Assembly (NCBI RefSeq): GCF_000497245.1
Contig: NZ_AWTC01000010.1
Location: 1 to 64,000, forward strand
DNA from: Sporolactobacillus laevolacticus DSM 442
GTDB lineage: Bacteria > Bacillota > Bacilli > Bacillales > Sporolactobacillaceae
Direction: 5' to 3'
DNA length: 64,000 bases
Shown here one piece after another: positions 36,385 to 44,566 of the stretch. The first letter of the stretch is position 1; each line of letters opens with the position of its first letter. The translations under genes were made by a program, and so were the position numbers. A model generated the notes under the pieces. The model was not told where the DNA came from, did no database searches, and saw only the letters and a list, made by a program, of their open reading frames with translations.

Positions 36385-36417
36385 AGCACGCAATCCCTGC
36401 ATTTCAGGGTTTGCGTG
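36385..36417 (-). terminator. terminator downstream of the 36.5-kb gene
   Basis: GCACGCAA-CCCTG pairs with CAGGG-TTTGCGTGC; on the minus strand it is followed by TTTTTGCTTT. Confidence 0.7.
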
Positions 36418-36529
36418 CCCTCCTCCAGAAACTCCTTATACTCTTTATCGCATCTCAACTAAAGTCCTATTCTTCTTGTTTTGGACATCGATGTTTCACC
36501 ATTAGTAAATTATAAACCAACTGAATGCT

Positions 36530-36859
36530 TTAATTCTCTTCTATTCTTTTTTTAACGGTTTTTATAAATTCTTTTGTATAAGCTCTTAATTGTCTGCCTC
36601 TATTGTTTACTCCTTGATCTTGCATTCGAATAATATTCGGACCTGTTTTATCTTTGTTTAGCCCAAAAGATTTAGCCACACAGACATTGCCATCTATTGA
36701 ACTAATGGTCATATAAATAGAATTATTTTCTTTAATCTTATGAAGGTAATGTTCAACCGCTTCATTAACATCCGTAGTGACAAAGTAAAAGTGTTCCGCA
36801 TTTTTACCATGAACAGGCTCAATAAAATTAAATCTTGGTATATCAACTATTTCCAACAT
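36530..36859 (-). CDS. hypothetical protein
   Basis: 109 aa, not recognised. Soluble, mixed alpha/beta: 'HFYFVTTDVNEAVEHYLHKIKENNSIYMTISS' followed by 'VCVAKSFGLNKDKTGPNIIRMQ' and a basic C-terminal helix (YTKEFIKTVKKRIEEN). AT-rich relative to neighbours, alone between decayed genes and an island boundary, so possibly acquired. A weak ribosome site precedes the ATG. Confidence 0.5.
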   Translation of the reverse strand: MLEIVDIPRFNFIEPVHGKNAEHFYFVTTDVNEAVEHYLHKIKENNSIYMTISSIDGNVCVAKSFGLNKDKTGPNIIRMQDQGVNNRGRQLRAYTKEFIKTVKKRIEEN

Positions 36860-37192
36860 TCATAACACCTCACCCTAATTATATTTCTTTAGAAAGAGGA
36901 ATATTCCTGCATCTCACATTGAATGTTATTTATAGGTATGTTCTTTATCAACGATAATTAAATAACTGTTTTTGACCTATGTCTCTCTGATGTGCCTAGA
37001 GCCATAACCATTTGCGGCTGTCTTATGCTTTTTCATTCTTTAATGCCTTCAAAACGGCAACAGCGGAACGATAATAAAATTCGGCGGCAACTCGGATCCC
37101 GCCAGTATTTAGCTAGCAAAACTATAAATAAAATAACAATAAAAGGCCTCAAAAGCCGCTCGGGATCAACGTTTTTGAGGTTTCTTACAAGA
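36860..37192. other. non-coding region left of the island, with tmRNA-terminator-like hairpin
   Basis: No gene is convincing. At 37147-37180 CCTCAAAA pairs with TTTTGAGG; on the minus strand it is followed by CCTTTTATT. It sits at the same distance from the duplicated tmRNA end as the real ssrA terminator does from ssrA, so it looks like a displaced ssrA 3' flank. Confidence 0.45.
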
Positions 37193-37218
37193 TATAAAAT
37201 TCTCCAAATGGAGACGGT
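37193..37218. repeat. duplicated ssrA 3' end (distal attachment site)
   Basis: A 26-bp stretch, TATAAAATTCTCC + AAATGGAGACGGT, is identical to 41528-41553, which covers the last ten bases of tmRNA and its flank. Direct orientation, 4.3 kb apart: the signature of site-specific integration into ssrA. Confidence 0.75.
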
Positions 37219-37522
37219 ATCCATGTTTAAAAAAGCTCACAGTTGTTGGCAGATCAAATATTTATCGGCATTTTGGAACTACTTGATCCGGAATTTATAC
37301 GGAATCCAAAACGGACTCTTTTGTGGAACAAGATAATGGGTTGGACATTAACATGTAATTCTCTTAAAGGCATGAATTCTGTATTGATACCAAGATTCAT
37401 GCCTTTTTACTAGTGAATACCAAAGCTATAACAGATCAAATGTTATACCATACCAAGATATTTCCCAATATCCAACATTCTTTGCAATATAAATAATCGT
37501 AATGAACTTAGGTGCAACATAG
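37219..37522. other. island left flank, non-coding with one hairpin
   Basis: AAAGGCATGAAT (37366-37377) pairs with ATTCATGCCTTT (37395-37406) and is followed by TT, a rho-independent terminator shape on the plus strand, although no plus-strand gene precedes it. Possibly the tail of a deleted island gene. Confidence 0.4.
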
Positions 37523-37588
37523 TAAAACCCCCTGAAGTTGGGTTTCTATTGTCCAACTTCAGGGCGTCAGTTCATAGCGGGGGTTTTA
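37523..37588 (-). terminator. nested inverted repeat, terminator-like
   Basis: Outer arms TAAAACCCCC / GGGGGTTTTA enclose an inner 12-bp stem CCCTGAAGTTGG / CCAACTTCAGGG. Lies 56 bases beyond the cupredoxin stop, so may terminate that transcript; the double stem also resembles a MITE. Confidence 0.55.
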
Positions 37589-37644
37589 TATTTCACACGT
37601 TACACGTGCTCAACGGACTTTAGTCGATCTAGTTTGTTACTTAG

Positions 37645-38382
37645 CTATTTAATAATCAGTTTACCGTACATGCCCTTTTGCGCATGGCCGGGATACTGAC
37701 AGATATAGTAGAACGTACCCGGCTGACTTGCCTGAAATGTGGTCGTGGCCATTGCGTAATGGCCGTTTGAGGCTTTAGGCAATGTACGTAAGACACTTCC
37801 GGGATAGACGCCTCCATCCATCATGGACATATAGCCATAGGGCGGTGCTGCATTGGTGATTTCAAAGGCATGCGGCATGTCTGCGTCCTCGTTTACAAAT
37901 TCCGTCGTTACATCAGCGCCTTTGGTAATGATCAGCTTCGGATTGACAAGGCCGTCTATGACAAATTTGTCATCGGCCTGTTCGGGACTGCCTTCAATGA
38001 CAAGTTTCACACTACTGCCCAAATAAGTAATGGTATTCGTTTTTTCGTCAACCTGCGAATTATGCCGCGCGATAGACATATCATTCAGAACGGTAGATTC
38101 GGTGACACTGGCTTGATTGCCGTAGCTATAATCCGCCCCGCCCATCATATCGTATCCGCCACTCATCATACCATAACCAAACCTGCTCGAATAGGTATTA
38201 CTGTCACTGCCATCTGTTTGTGCTGTTGCGGTTGAACTGGTTTGAGCAGTTTCGAATGAATGGGTTCGTGCTTTATTTTGCATGGATACAGAGGAAACTG
38301 TATTAATAGCGCCAAAAATGATTAATCCTATTGCAAAAATACCAGCAACGGATAATGCAGCGATTGTTATTCCAACTTTCAT
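37645..38382 (-). CDS. membrane-anchored cupredoxin
   Basis: 245 aa from ATG 38382 with AAGGAGG eight bases upstream. N-terminal transmembrane anchor (ITIAALSVAGIFAIGLIIFGA), a Ser/Thr/Met-rich linker, then a C-terminal cupredoxin domain. Type-1 copper ligands are visible: His in 'DMPHAFEI', and Cys, His and Met in 'ICQYPGHAQKGMYG'. Resembles sulfocyanin/plastocyanin-like domains. Likely faces outward and binds or transfers copper or electrons. Last gene of the SHOCT-SHOCT-RR-HK-cupredoxin unit in the ssrA island. Confidence 0.85.
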   Translation of the reverse strand: MKVGITIAALSVAGIFAIGLIIFGAINTVSSVSMQNKARTHSFETAQTSSTATAQTDGSDSNTYSSRFGYGMMSGGYDMMGGADYSYGNQASVTESTVLNDMSIARHNSQVDEKTNTITYLGSSVKLVIEGSPEQADDKFVIDGLVNPKLIITKGADVTTEFVNEDADMPHAFEITNAAPPYGYMSMMDGGVYPGSVLRTLPKASNGHYAMATTTFQASQPGTFYYICQYPGHAQKGMYGKLIIK

Positions 38383-38447
38383 GATCAATGCCTCCTTATA
38401 AAAATCTACGAAGCAAAATGATTTTCTTATCGAATTTGTATGCTTTT

Positions 38448-39809
38448 TTAAAGAGTCATCGGAATTCTAATGATAAAATTGCTTCCCTGACCGAGTGCTG
38501 ATTCAACACGAATCGTTCCCCCGATCTGCTCCAGATTCTGCTTTACAACATACAATCCCAATCCTTCTCCGGGAACCGCCTGTGCGTTGCTCCCCTTGTA
38601 ATAGGCTTCAAACAAATGCTTCTGTTCTTCGAGCGATATACCCGCACCAGTATCCTTGATCTCGATGGAGAGCATCTTCTCATCCGTTTGGAGGAAAATC
38701 TCTACTTTTCTGCCGGGCTGGGTGAATTTGTAGGCGTTGGTCAGGATGTTGTAAATGCTCTGGCTTAGCTTATATAGATCGGTCTTGACCGTTATTTTCT
38801 CGTGGCTCATCAAGGAAAGTGCGACTTGCTTCTGATCGAATTGAAGCTTCAACCCGGCCAGAATCCGCCGTAACAAATGGCTGAAGTCGAATTCTTCAAT
38901 GCTGAGCGGAGATACTTCTTTTTCGGTATCCAACAAATGACTCATATTAGAAATGATTGAGGAAACGTTCTCGATCTGCATTTCACAGGTTTTTATTTCC
39001 TCCGATGTCACATCAATCACGCCGTCCTGAAACCCTTCCAGATGTGTCTTCAATATCGTGAGCGGCGTCCGAGTCTGATGAACCATTTCATCAATCAGGC
39101 GTTTGCGCCCCATTTGTTTCAGCTTTAACCGTGATTTCAATTCCTTCAGGCTTTGCTGGATAATGCGGACCTCCCGGATTTTTGAGAACGGTATGTCCGC
39201 CTGATTTCCTAAATCGATATTCAGCGCCATAAATGAAGTACCTCTTAGATCCCGGCTCAGTCTTCGGCTCACAAAGAGCCCGATCATAACCAACAGAGCC
39301 AGCACAATAACGAAAGAGAGCAGGCTGTTTCGGATCAGCGCGGATCGAAACATCACGGAAGTCAGCGAATCGCCGATGGAACTGTAGTGCGTAACGTTTA
39401 CCGTTCCGATAGAAATACCGGAGTCCCTTAGTTCCGTGCGGTCGACCTCCTGGGAAAATGTGCCCACCTCCCTGCCCCGCATCATACCACTCATCATGTT
39501 GTTCATGTTGCTCATGTCAATACCAACATTGACAATGACCGAGCCATCCGCGTTATAGAGAGTAATTCGAGTAACCGGATCGTTCAGATATGACGCAAGC
39601 TGTGCCTCAATCTGTTGTGTGGTCATGTTATTTTGAGAAAGTGCCATTTTTGAAAAACTCTTGATCTGTGACAGGCTTTTATTGTATTCACCGGTCGTAT
39701 AGGTCTGAAAATACTGGTTGATGAGAGAGCTTAAGATTATCGTATTGACAACGATCGCAAGAATGGCCGTAAGGGTTAACATAATTAGCCACTGCCGCCG
39801 TATGGTCAT
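38448..39809 (-). CDS. sensor histidine kinase with Met-rich sensor
   Basis: 453 aa. TM1 at the N-terminus, a roughly 130-residue outer domain holding a Met cluster (DMSNMNNMMSGMMRG), TM2 (LLSFVIVLALLVMIGLFVS), then HisKA (DEMVHQTRTPLTILKTHLEG) and HATPase (NAYKFT, DTGAGIS, GEGLGLYVV). The Met cluster is a plausible Cu(I) or Ag(I) binding site, matching the cupredoxin next door. ATGA overlap with the response-regulator gene. Confidence 0.88.
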   Translation of the reverse strand: MTIRRQWLIMLTLTAILAIVVNTIILSSLINQYFQTYTTGEYNKSLSQIKSFSKMALSQNNMTTQQIEAQLASYLNDPVTRITLYNADGSVIVNVGIDMSNMNNMMSGMMRGREVGTFSQEVDRTELRDSGISIGTVNVTHYSSIGDSLTSVMFRSALIRNSLLSFVIVLALLVMIGLFVSRRLSRDLRGTSFMALNIDLGNQADIPFSKIREVRIIQQSLKELKSRLKLKQMGRKRLIDEMVHQTRTPLTILKTHLEGFQDGVIDVTSEEIKTCEMQIENVSSIISNMSHLLDTEKEVSPLSIEEFDFSHLLRRILAGLKLQFDQKQVALSLMSHEKITVKTDLYKLSQSIYNILTNAYKFTQPGRKVEIFLQTDEKMLSIEIKDTGAGISLEEQKHLFEAYYKGSNAQAVPGEGLGLYVVKQNLEQIGGTIRVESALGQGSNFIIRIPMTL

Positions 39810-40501
39810 TGTATTGCACCCCCGAAAATGTAACCCGCACCATATTTTGTGACCAGGATTTCAGGATTTTTGGGGTCCTTCTCGATCTTCTGACGGAGGC
39901 GCTTGATATAACTGTCGATGTTGCGGTCGTATCCCTTATAATCGATTCCATATGCCAACTCAATGAGCTGTTCTCGGGTTAATACCTGACCCTGATGTCG
40001 GAACATAGTAAGAAGCAGCGCGTATTCGGCGGAAGTGACAGGAATCTCTTCGTCTCCCTTATAGAGCTTCATGCCACCGGTATGCAGGTTTAATGTTTCA
40101 TAATGATAAACCATTTCACCGGTTTCATGGTAAACCCGCTTCATAATTACCGCGACGCGTTTCATGAGCTCTTTCAGGCTGAATGGTTTAACTACATAAT
40201 CATCTGCGCCAATGTCAAACCCCTGAATCCTGTCGATTTCCTCTTGCTTCGCTGTAAGCATAATAACAGGAACGTCGGATACCTTGCGGATTTCCCTCAG
40301 CACCTCAAAGCCGTCGATTCCAGGCATCATTATATCAAGCAGGACGAGGTGGATGGTTTGGCTTCCGAAGATCTCAAGTGCTTCGAATCCGTCTTTCGCG
40401 AGAGAAGGAATGTAGCCTTCATTCACAAGATATTTTGCTACGACATCCCGTATTTCTTTTTGATCTTCCACAACCATCACCTGATAATCCATTCCACTCA
40501 A
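39806..40501 (-). CDS. OmpR-family response regulator
   Basis: 231 aa with receiver (VVEDQKEIRD; phospho-Asp in LVLLDIMMPGIDGF; MLTAKQ; DYVVKPFS) and winged-helix output domain (YDRNIDSYIKRLRQKIEKDP). Start is a TTG at 40501 behind GGAG or an ATG at 40492. Not closely similar to the 10-kb regulator in its linker, so the two systems look independent. Confidence 0.9.
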   Translation of the reverse strand: MSGMDYQVMVVEDQKEIRDVVAKYLVNEGYIPSLAKDGFEALEIFGSQTIHLVLLDIMMPGIDGFEVLREIRKVSDVPVIMLTAKQEEIDRIQGFDIGADDYVVKPFSLKELMKRVAVIMKRVYHETGEMVYHYETLNLHTGGMKLYKGDEEIPVTSAEYALLLTMFRHQGQVLTREQLIELAYGIDYKGYDRNIDSYIKRLRQKIEKDPKNPEILVTKYGAGYIFGGAIQ

Positions 40502-40557
40502 CTCGTCTCCATTTTAGTATCCGACGGCTTCGCCTGTCCAATCAAACTCGCACCTGT

Positions 40558-40812
40558 TTATTTACCCAATACCTTCTTCATCCTTAAGTACTCTTCTTCG
40601 CTCATTTCTCCCTTTGCATAACGGAGTTTCAAAATGTCGAGCGCTCCCTCATCCATTTTTTTATGCGATGCTTTTTTGAACAGAACCATTGCAGCGATGG
40701 TGACTGCAGCCAATAACAATACGCCTATGCCCATTATAATCCACGGTCCGACAAGCCCGGTGCCATATCCAAAGCATCCTCCAAAACCGTCAAATCCTCT
40801 GGCATACATCAT
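40558..40812 (-). CDS. SHOCT-domain membrane protein
   Basis: About 84 aa. A Gly/Cys N-terminus (GFDGFGGCFGYGTG), one transmembrane helix, then the SHOCT module 'ALDILKLRYAKGEMSEEEYLRMKKVL'. SHOCT domains are short oligomerisation modules on membrane proteins. GGAG lies seven bases before the ATG at 40812. Likely accessory to the copper-type two-component system downstream. Confidence 0.8.
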   Translation of the reverse strand: MMYARGFDGFGGCFGYGTGLVGPWIIMGIGVLLLAAVTIAAMVLFKKASHKKMDEGALDILKLRYAKGEMSEEEYLRMKKVLGK

Positions 40813-40850
40813 AAACATTCTCCTTTACTATCATTTATATTTTTGGGTAT

Positions 40851-41033
40851 TCATGTCCGGATTGTTTTCAGCATCCGATTGTAGGTATCTTCGTCAATCT
40901 CTCCTGAGACAAAACGTTGTTTCAAAATCTCTTCTGCATTTGACGTTTTAGCCTGACTGAACCTATTGCTACCTGTCTGACGAAAAAGGAAGTATCCGCC
41001 TACCAAAATTAGAATAACTACAAGAAACATCAA
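40851..41033 (-). CDS. short SHOCT-domain membrane protein
   Basis: 60 aa: one transmembrane helix (FLVVILILVGGYFLF) and a SHOCT module (AEEILKQRFVSGEIDEDTYNRMLKTI). TTG start, or the next ATG, behind AAGGAGG. First gene of the island unit and paralogous to the following one. No promoter is clear in 41034-41230, which is otherwise empty. Confidence 0.75.
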   Translation of the reverse strand: MMFLVVILILVGGYFLFRQTGSNRFSQAKTSNAEEILKQRFVSGEIDEDTYNRMLKTIRT

Positions 41034-41237
41034 TTAAAAGGCCTCCTTTGGAATGTTTCTACAGTCATTATTGCCGAGAAATGTGGCACAATTATGATTA
41101 AATTCATTAAATTTCAATTTAAAACTTGGCAACTCCGACGTGTTTGTATAAAATTTGGCTGTACAGAGATCACGTTTCATGGTCTCTAACATACGATTGA
41201 ATCAATTATGATCTATAAGAAAATTAATATCAATTAC

Positions 41238-41424
41238 ATGACCACGGACTTGGTCAAGCACACATTGGACCGACACTTCGACACTTCGTATTTATTCGCA
41301 CATCCTGGACGAGCATGAGCAGAGAGATTTCCAGGCAACGATCTCGGTTCTTAATGAACTGTTTACCAAATGTTCTGTCGTTCCGTTGAAGAAGAAGGCT
41401 AAAAACTCTCGTTCTAGTTTTTAG
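41238..41424 (+). pseudogene. C-terminal remnant of a tyrosine-type phage integrase
   Basis: One frame reads MTTDLVKHTLD; one base later the next frame continues HWTDTSTLRIYSHILDEHEQ, then a stretch ending ISVLNELF and a short basic tail before TAG. Together these match the integrase box-II end, with the catalytic Tyr in 'LRIYSHIL'. The frame switch and lack of an N-terminal two-thirds show decay. Pointing at ssrA from within the island, it is the expected position for the island's own integrase. A GCTAAAAAC/GTTTTTAGC hairpin covers the stop. Confidence 0.65.
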
Positions 41425-41471
41425 CCAGTCAGGTTCTAAAATTCTATAAAAAATTATAAAATAATAAGTAA

Positions 41472-41514
41472 CGAAAAATCCCCGAAAACCGCATCAGATT
41501 AACGATTTTCGAGG
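41472..41514 (-). terminator. ssrA terminator
   Basis: Minus-strand CCTCGAAAATCG ... CGGTTTTCGGGG stem followed by ATTTTTCG, 30 bases beyond the tmRNA end. Confidence 0.6.
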
Positions 41515-41527
41515 ATTCGTAAAATAC

Positions 41528-41553
41528 TATAAAATTCTCCAAATGGAGACGGT
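41528..41553. repeat. ssrA-proximal attachment site copy
   Basis: Identical over 26 bp to 37193-37218; contains the last ten bases of tmRNA. With the distal copy it brackets the copper island. Confidence 0.75.
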
Positions 41554-41898
41554 GGGAGTCGAACCCACGTCCAGAAGCATCGTGATTTAAGTTTCTACGA
41601 GCGTAGTCGGCATATTAGCATTTCGCCTCGGCGTCGGCCCACCGACAGGCTTTCGCGAGGCTATCCCGATTGTTCTCTTCCCTGGCCCTCAGGATGCGGA
41701 CGTCCGGCGTATCCCACTAGAGTGAGTCCCTGATCCTACCACATGGGCGATGGAGGGAGGGACCGCAAAAGCTACTTAGGCAGCTAGAGCGAGGTTGTTG
41801 TTTGTTTTGCCAGTTATGGCTTTGGCGTTTTTACGAGGCCGACCCCCTCGGCTCGCCGCTTAAACCCGACCTACCCCTGTCGAATCCGTAACGTCCCC
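41544..41898 (-). ncRNA. ssrA: transfer-messenger RNA
   Basis: 355 nt. The 5' end GGGGACGTTACGGATTCGAC and the 3' T-arm GTGGGTTCGACTCCCAC with acceptor CGTCTCC pair as the tRNA-like domain. The tag ORF (41775-41811, minus) encodes GKTNNNLALAA before TAA, giving the tag AGKTNNNLALAA with the alanine from charged tmRNA. Rescues stalled ribosomes with SmpB. Its 3' end is the integration site of the island. Confidence 0.97.
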
Positions 41899-41965
41899 GT
41901 TCAAAAGACAACGGGTCAAGCGAATCATGGCCATAACTGTTACTGCCAACATCACAGTATGGTCA

Positions 41966-41994
41966 TTATAGCAAATAGAAACAATCTTTTCAAC
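41966..41994 (-). promoter_or_regulatory. ssrA promoter
   Basis: Minus-strand TTGAAA (complement of 41989-41994), 17 bp, TATAAT (complement of 41966-41971). Abuts the smpB stop and implies a 5' leader of about 60 nt to be processed. Confidence 0.75.
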
Positions 41995-42462
41995 TTACAT
42001 TTTCTGGTGATCACGAAAGGCTCTGGCGATTTCACGCTGCGCCGTCTGCTTCTTCATTGATTCACGCTTGTCAAACATTTTCTTGCCACGTCCGAGACCA
42101 ACAAGCACCTTCGCAAATCCATTCTTAATATAGACCTTCAGCGGAATCAGCGCGTAACCGGTCTTATCAGCTTCAGGTCCTAACTTATTAATTTCTTTCT
42201 GATGCATCAACAATTTACGCGTTCTGAGCGGATCGTGATTGTATCGGTTACCTTGCTCATACTGACTAATGTGCATATTGTAAACGAATGCTTCGCCATT
42301 TTCGACTCGAGCGAACGCATCCTGAATATTGACCTTGCCTCGGCGAATCGACTTGATTTCCGTACCTTGAAGCACAATGCCGGCCTCCACCGTCTCTTCA
42401 ATAAAATAATCGTGACTCGCCTTTCGATTTTGCGCGAGTACACGGCTCTCACCTTTTCCCAT
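41995..42462 (-). CDS. smpB: SsrA-binding protein
   Basis: 155 aa from ATG 42462 ([19 protein letters not shown]). Family motifs '[23 protein letters not shown]' and '[19 protein letters not shown]' with the basic C-terminal tail complete. Binds tmRNA for trans-translation. Directly upstream of ssrA as in Bacillus; rnr, the usual next neighbour, is 18 kb away. Confidence 0.97.
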   Translation of the reverse strand: MGKGESRVLAQNRKASHDYFIEETVEAGIVLQGTEIKSIRRGKVNIQDAFARVENGEAFVYNMHISQYEQGNRYNHDPLRTRKLLMHQKEINKLGPEADKTGYALIPLKVYIKNGFAKVLVGLGRGKKMFDKRESMKKQTAQREIARAFRDHQKM

Positions 42463-42552
42463 ACTTAACACCTGCCAGACGTTCATTCATTGTTCCATTA
42501 TAGGTCAATCAAGCGCACACGGGCAAGCGCTTTACTGGTTAATCGTTGGTTC

Positions 42553-42735
42553 TTAATTTCGTTTCCTTATTTTTCCGCCAAGATCCAGAAAAAATAGAAT
42601 GGCTATGAAAACAACGGAACTGAGCAGCATGTCGAGCGGCGTCTTATTTGACTTGGTCATAATCTGCGTGTACCAAAACCATTGAATCACGTAGCTGAGA
42701 ACGAAAAGGCTAACATAATAATAGAACTTTTTCAT
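42553..42735 (-). CDS. small two-TM hypothetical protein
   Basis: 60 aa with two hydrophobic helices (YYYVSLFVLSYVIQWFWY and LLSSVVFIAILFFLDLGG). Its start overlaps the HAD phosphatase stop (ATGA), indicating translational coupling. No family recognised. Confidence 0.5.
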   Translation of the reverse strand: MKKFYYYVSLFVLSYVIQWFWYTQIMTKSNKTPLDMLLSSVVFIAILFFLDLGGKIRKRN

Positions 42736-43604
42736 GGGTTGCCCGCCCCCTTCGCTCCATCTGGATAACCGAGTTCTTCATAAATCGCGTGTGCGACGCC
42801 ATCATCCTCACAATTGGTTGTCACGCGGTCGCATACTGCTTTGATTGCGTCATCAGCGTTCCCCATAGCCACCGATACACCGGCTACCTCAAACATAGAA
42901 AGATCATTGTAATTGTCGCCAATAGCCATAACCTGGCTGATCGGAATGCCCAAATAGTTCGCAAGATGGTCAAGCGCATTTCCTTTGGAGACATTCGGAG
43001 GCATAATTTCGAAGTTGCCCGTGCCGCTCGAGACAATGTTGTACTGGCGCTTTGCCTCATAAACAGATCGTGCCTTCTGTAGCTTCTCGTCGTCGTAGGA
43101 AAAGACAATGATCTTGGAAAATTCATTGCTTCTTTTTTCAAAGATGCTCCAATCTTCGACGAATCGGTAAAAGTCGTCCCGCGTCGCTCCTTGAAAGCCG
43201 ACCGAACGGTCTTCGTGAATATTAAGGCTCTTCAGTTCTGCACGCAACCATTCAGTCCCCTGCTCAGGAACATAGATGTGATGTTCTGAATAAGCCCCAA
43301 TGTAATAGTTTTGTTCAACAAGCTCATTAATAATCTGCAGTGCTTCGCCGCGATTGAGAAAATCAGCACCAAGCAATTTGCCGTCCGCCGAATGAATCGT
43401 TGCACCGTTTGTCCCAATCAGATGCGTTTCCATATCGACCTCTTTCATTTTGCTCTCAATATCAAAGAACGCGCGCCCCGATGCAATCGCTAAGGTTACG
43501 CCTTTCGACCGAGCGTAGCGTAAAGCTTTTAAATTTTCCCAACTGATTTCTCGATGATTATTCAGCAACGTTCCATCCATATCCATTGCCAGTAATTTTA
43601 TCAT
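42732..43604 (-). CDS. Cof-type HAD-IIB phosphatase
   Basis: 290 aa. HAD motif I 'MDMDGTLL', motif II 'ASGR', motif III Lys in 'SKGNALDHLA', motif IV 'IGDNYNDLSMFEVAG', and the C2B cap. Family members dephosphorylate sugar phosphates and FMN/PLP-like compounds. GGAGG upstream. It follows treR by 17 bases, so may remove trehalose-derived or glucose phosphates, but specificity is not predictable. Confidence 0.88.
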   Translation of the reverse strand: MIKLLAMDMDGTLLNNHREISWENLKALRYARSKGVTLAIASGRAFFDIESKMKEVDMETHLIGTNGATIHSADGKLLGADFLNRGEALQIINELVEQNYYIGAYSEHHIYVPEQGTEWLRAELKSLNIHEDRSVGFQGATRDDFYRFVEDWSIFEKRSNEFSKIIVFSYDDEKLQKARSVYEAKRQYNIVSSGTGNFEIMPPNVSKGNALDHLANYLGIPISQVMAIGDNYNDLSMFEVAGVSVAMGNADDAIKAVCDRVTTNCEDDGVAHAIYEELGYPDGAKGAGNP

Positions 43605-43621
43605 GAGTTTCCTCCCACGGT

Positions 43622-44341
43622 TTATTGATGTTCACGACGAGCGAAATCAACAAACTTGAATTTGTCTGCACGGTGTCTTGATTCTGTATACTGGAAAAAC
43701 TCAGCACTCTCCAAGTACACAAGACTGCGTACCACGACGATATGTGTATCGTGATTCATCGCCAAAAGGCGTTTGTCTTCTTCATTTGCGTGCTCAACTG
43801 TAATTTCTTTCTTTGCGAATCCGATCTTCAATTTCAGTTCATTCTCAAGATAATCATACAAAGAATGCTCGCAAATGTCCGCAGTCAGCATCGGAACAAT
43901 GCTCTGAATCAAGTAATCCTTATCTAAGATCACTGCCTCACCATTTACTGAACGTGAACGGATCACTTTCCAGACAGGCTGACTTTTCTGTAGGTTCATC
44001 AGCATCTTTAGATGGTCATCAGGTTTAATCAAAACAAGTTGATGTACGGTTGTCTGCCATTTGTCTTTTGAATGCCCCGCAAGTTCCCGGAAACTCGTCA
44101 GTCCGGATACCGGAAAGTTTTGGCGACTGAGGTCCAAGACGATGGATCCCTTGCCCTGAATCTTCTGGATATACCCATTGCGCGAAAGCATTGCGAGCGC
44201 TTTTCGAATCGTTTCCCGTGATGCCTGATACTGTTCACAAAGTTCGTTTTCTGTAGGCAAAAGATCGCCGGCAGCGATCAATTGATTGTGGATTTTTTCA
44301 CAGAGATCAGTATATATAGCAACAAATTTACTCTTCCCCAT
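43622..44341 (-). CDS. treR: trehalose operon repressor
   Basis: 239 aa GntR/HutC-family regulator. Winged helix 'IYTDLCEKIHNQLIAAGDLLPTENEL' with 'ASRETIRKALAMLSRNGYIQKIQGKGSIVL', then a UTRA ligand domain. Sequence and position beside treC and treP support TreR, which is induced by trehalose-6-phosphate. The ATG at 44341 has GGGGAG eight bases upstream. Transcribed downstream of the treP-treC terminator. Confidence 0.85.
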   Translation of the reverse strand: MGKSKFVAIYTDLCEKIHNQLIAAGDLLPTENELCEQYQASRETIRKALAMLSRNGYIQKIQGKGSIVLDLSRQNFPVSGLTSFRELAGHSKDKWQTTVHQLVLIKPDDHLKMLMNLQKSQPVWKVIRSRSVNGEAVILDKDYLIQSIVPMLTADICEHSLYDYLENELKLKIGFAKKEITVEHANEEDKRLLAMNHDTHIVVVRSLVYLESAEFFQYTESRHRADKFKFVDFARREHQ

Positions 44342-44468
44342 ATTCACCGCTCCCCTTCATCGTCGCGCGTAAAAGCTACCGCAGGTGGGGTTGTTTCGGC
44401 TCCTAATCAGACATTTTCTCACTGATCATCATTAGCCGGTTTCTGCATCATTCTAATAGCAAAATAAA

Positions 44469-44487
44469 AGGGCGATTGTTCCGCCCT
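44469..44487 (-). terminator. terminator after treC
   Basis: AGGGCG/CGCCCT stem with 7-nt loop; minus strand continues TTTTATTTTG. Separates treP-treC from treR. Confidence 0.6.
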
Positions 44488-44566
44488 CTTATCCTTTATT
44501 TCACTATTAGTATACCAAAACACAGTTATGAAAACCTTAACAAAACGGGCAAATTGATGAACTTCC

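Noticed and set aside
37523-37588. Possible CRISPR repeat
   Set aside because: Single nested inverted repeat without spacing or further copies; no cas genes in the window.
36860-37644. Possible transposase or insertion sequence
   Set aside because: All frames were read; only hairpins and the ssrA repeat were found, with no transposase motif.
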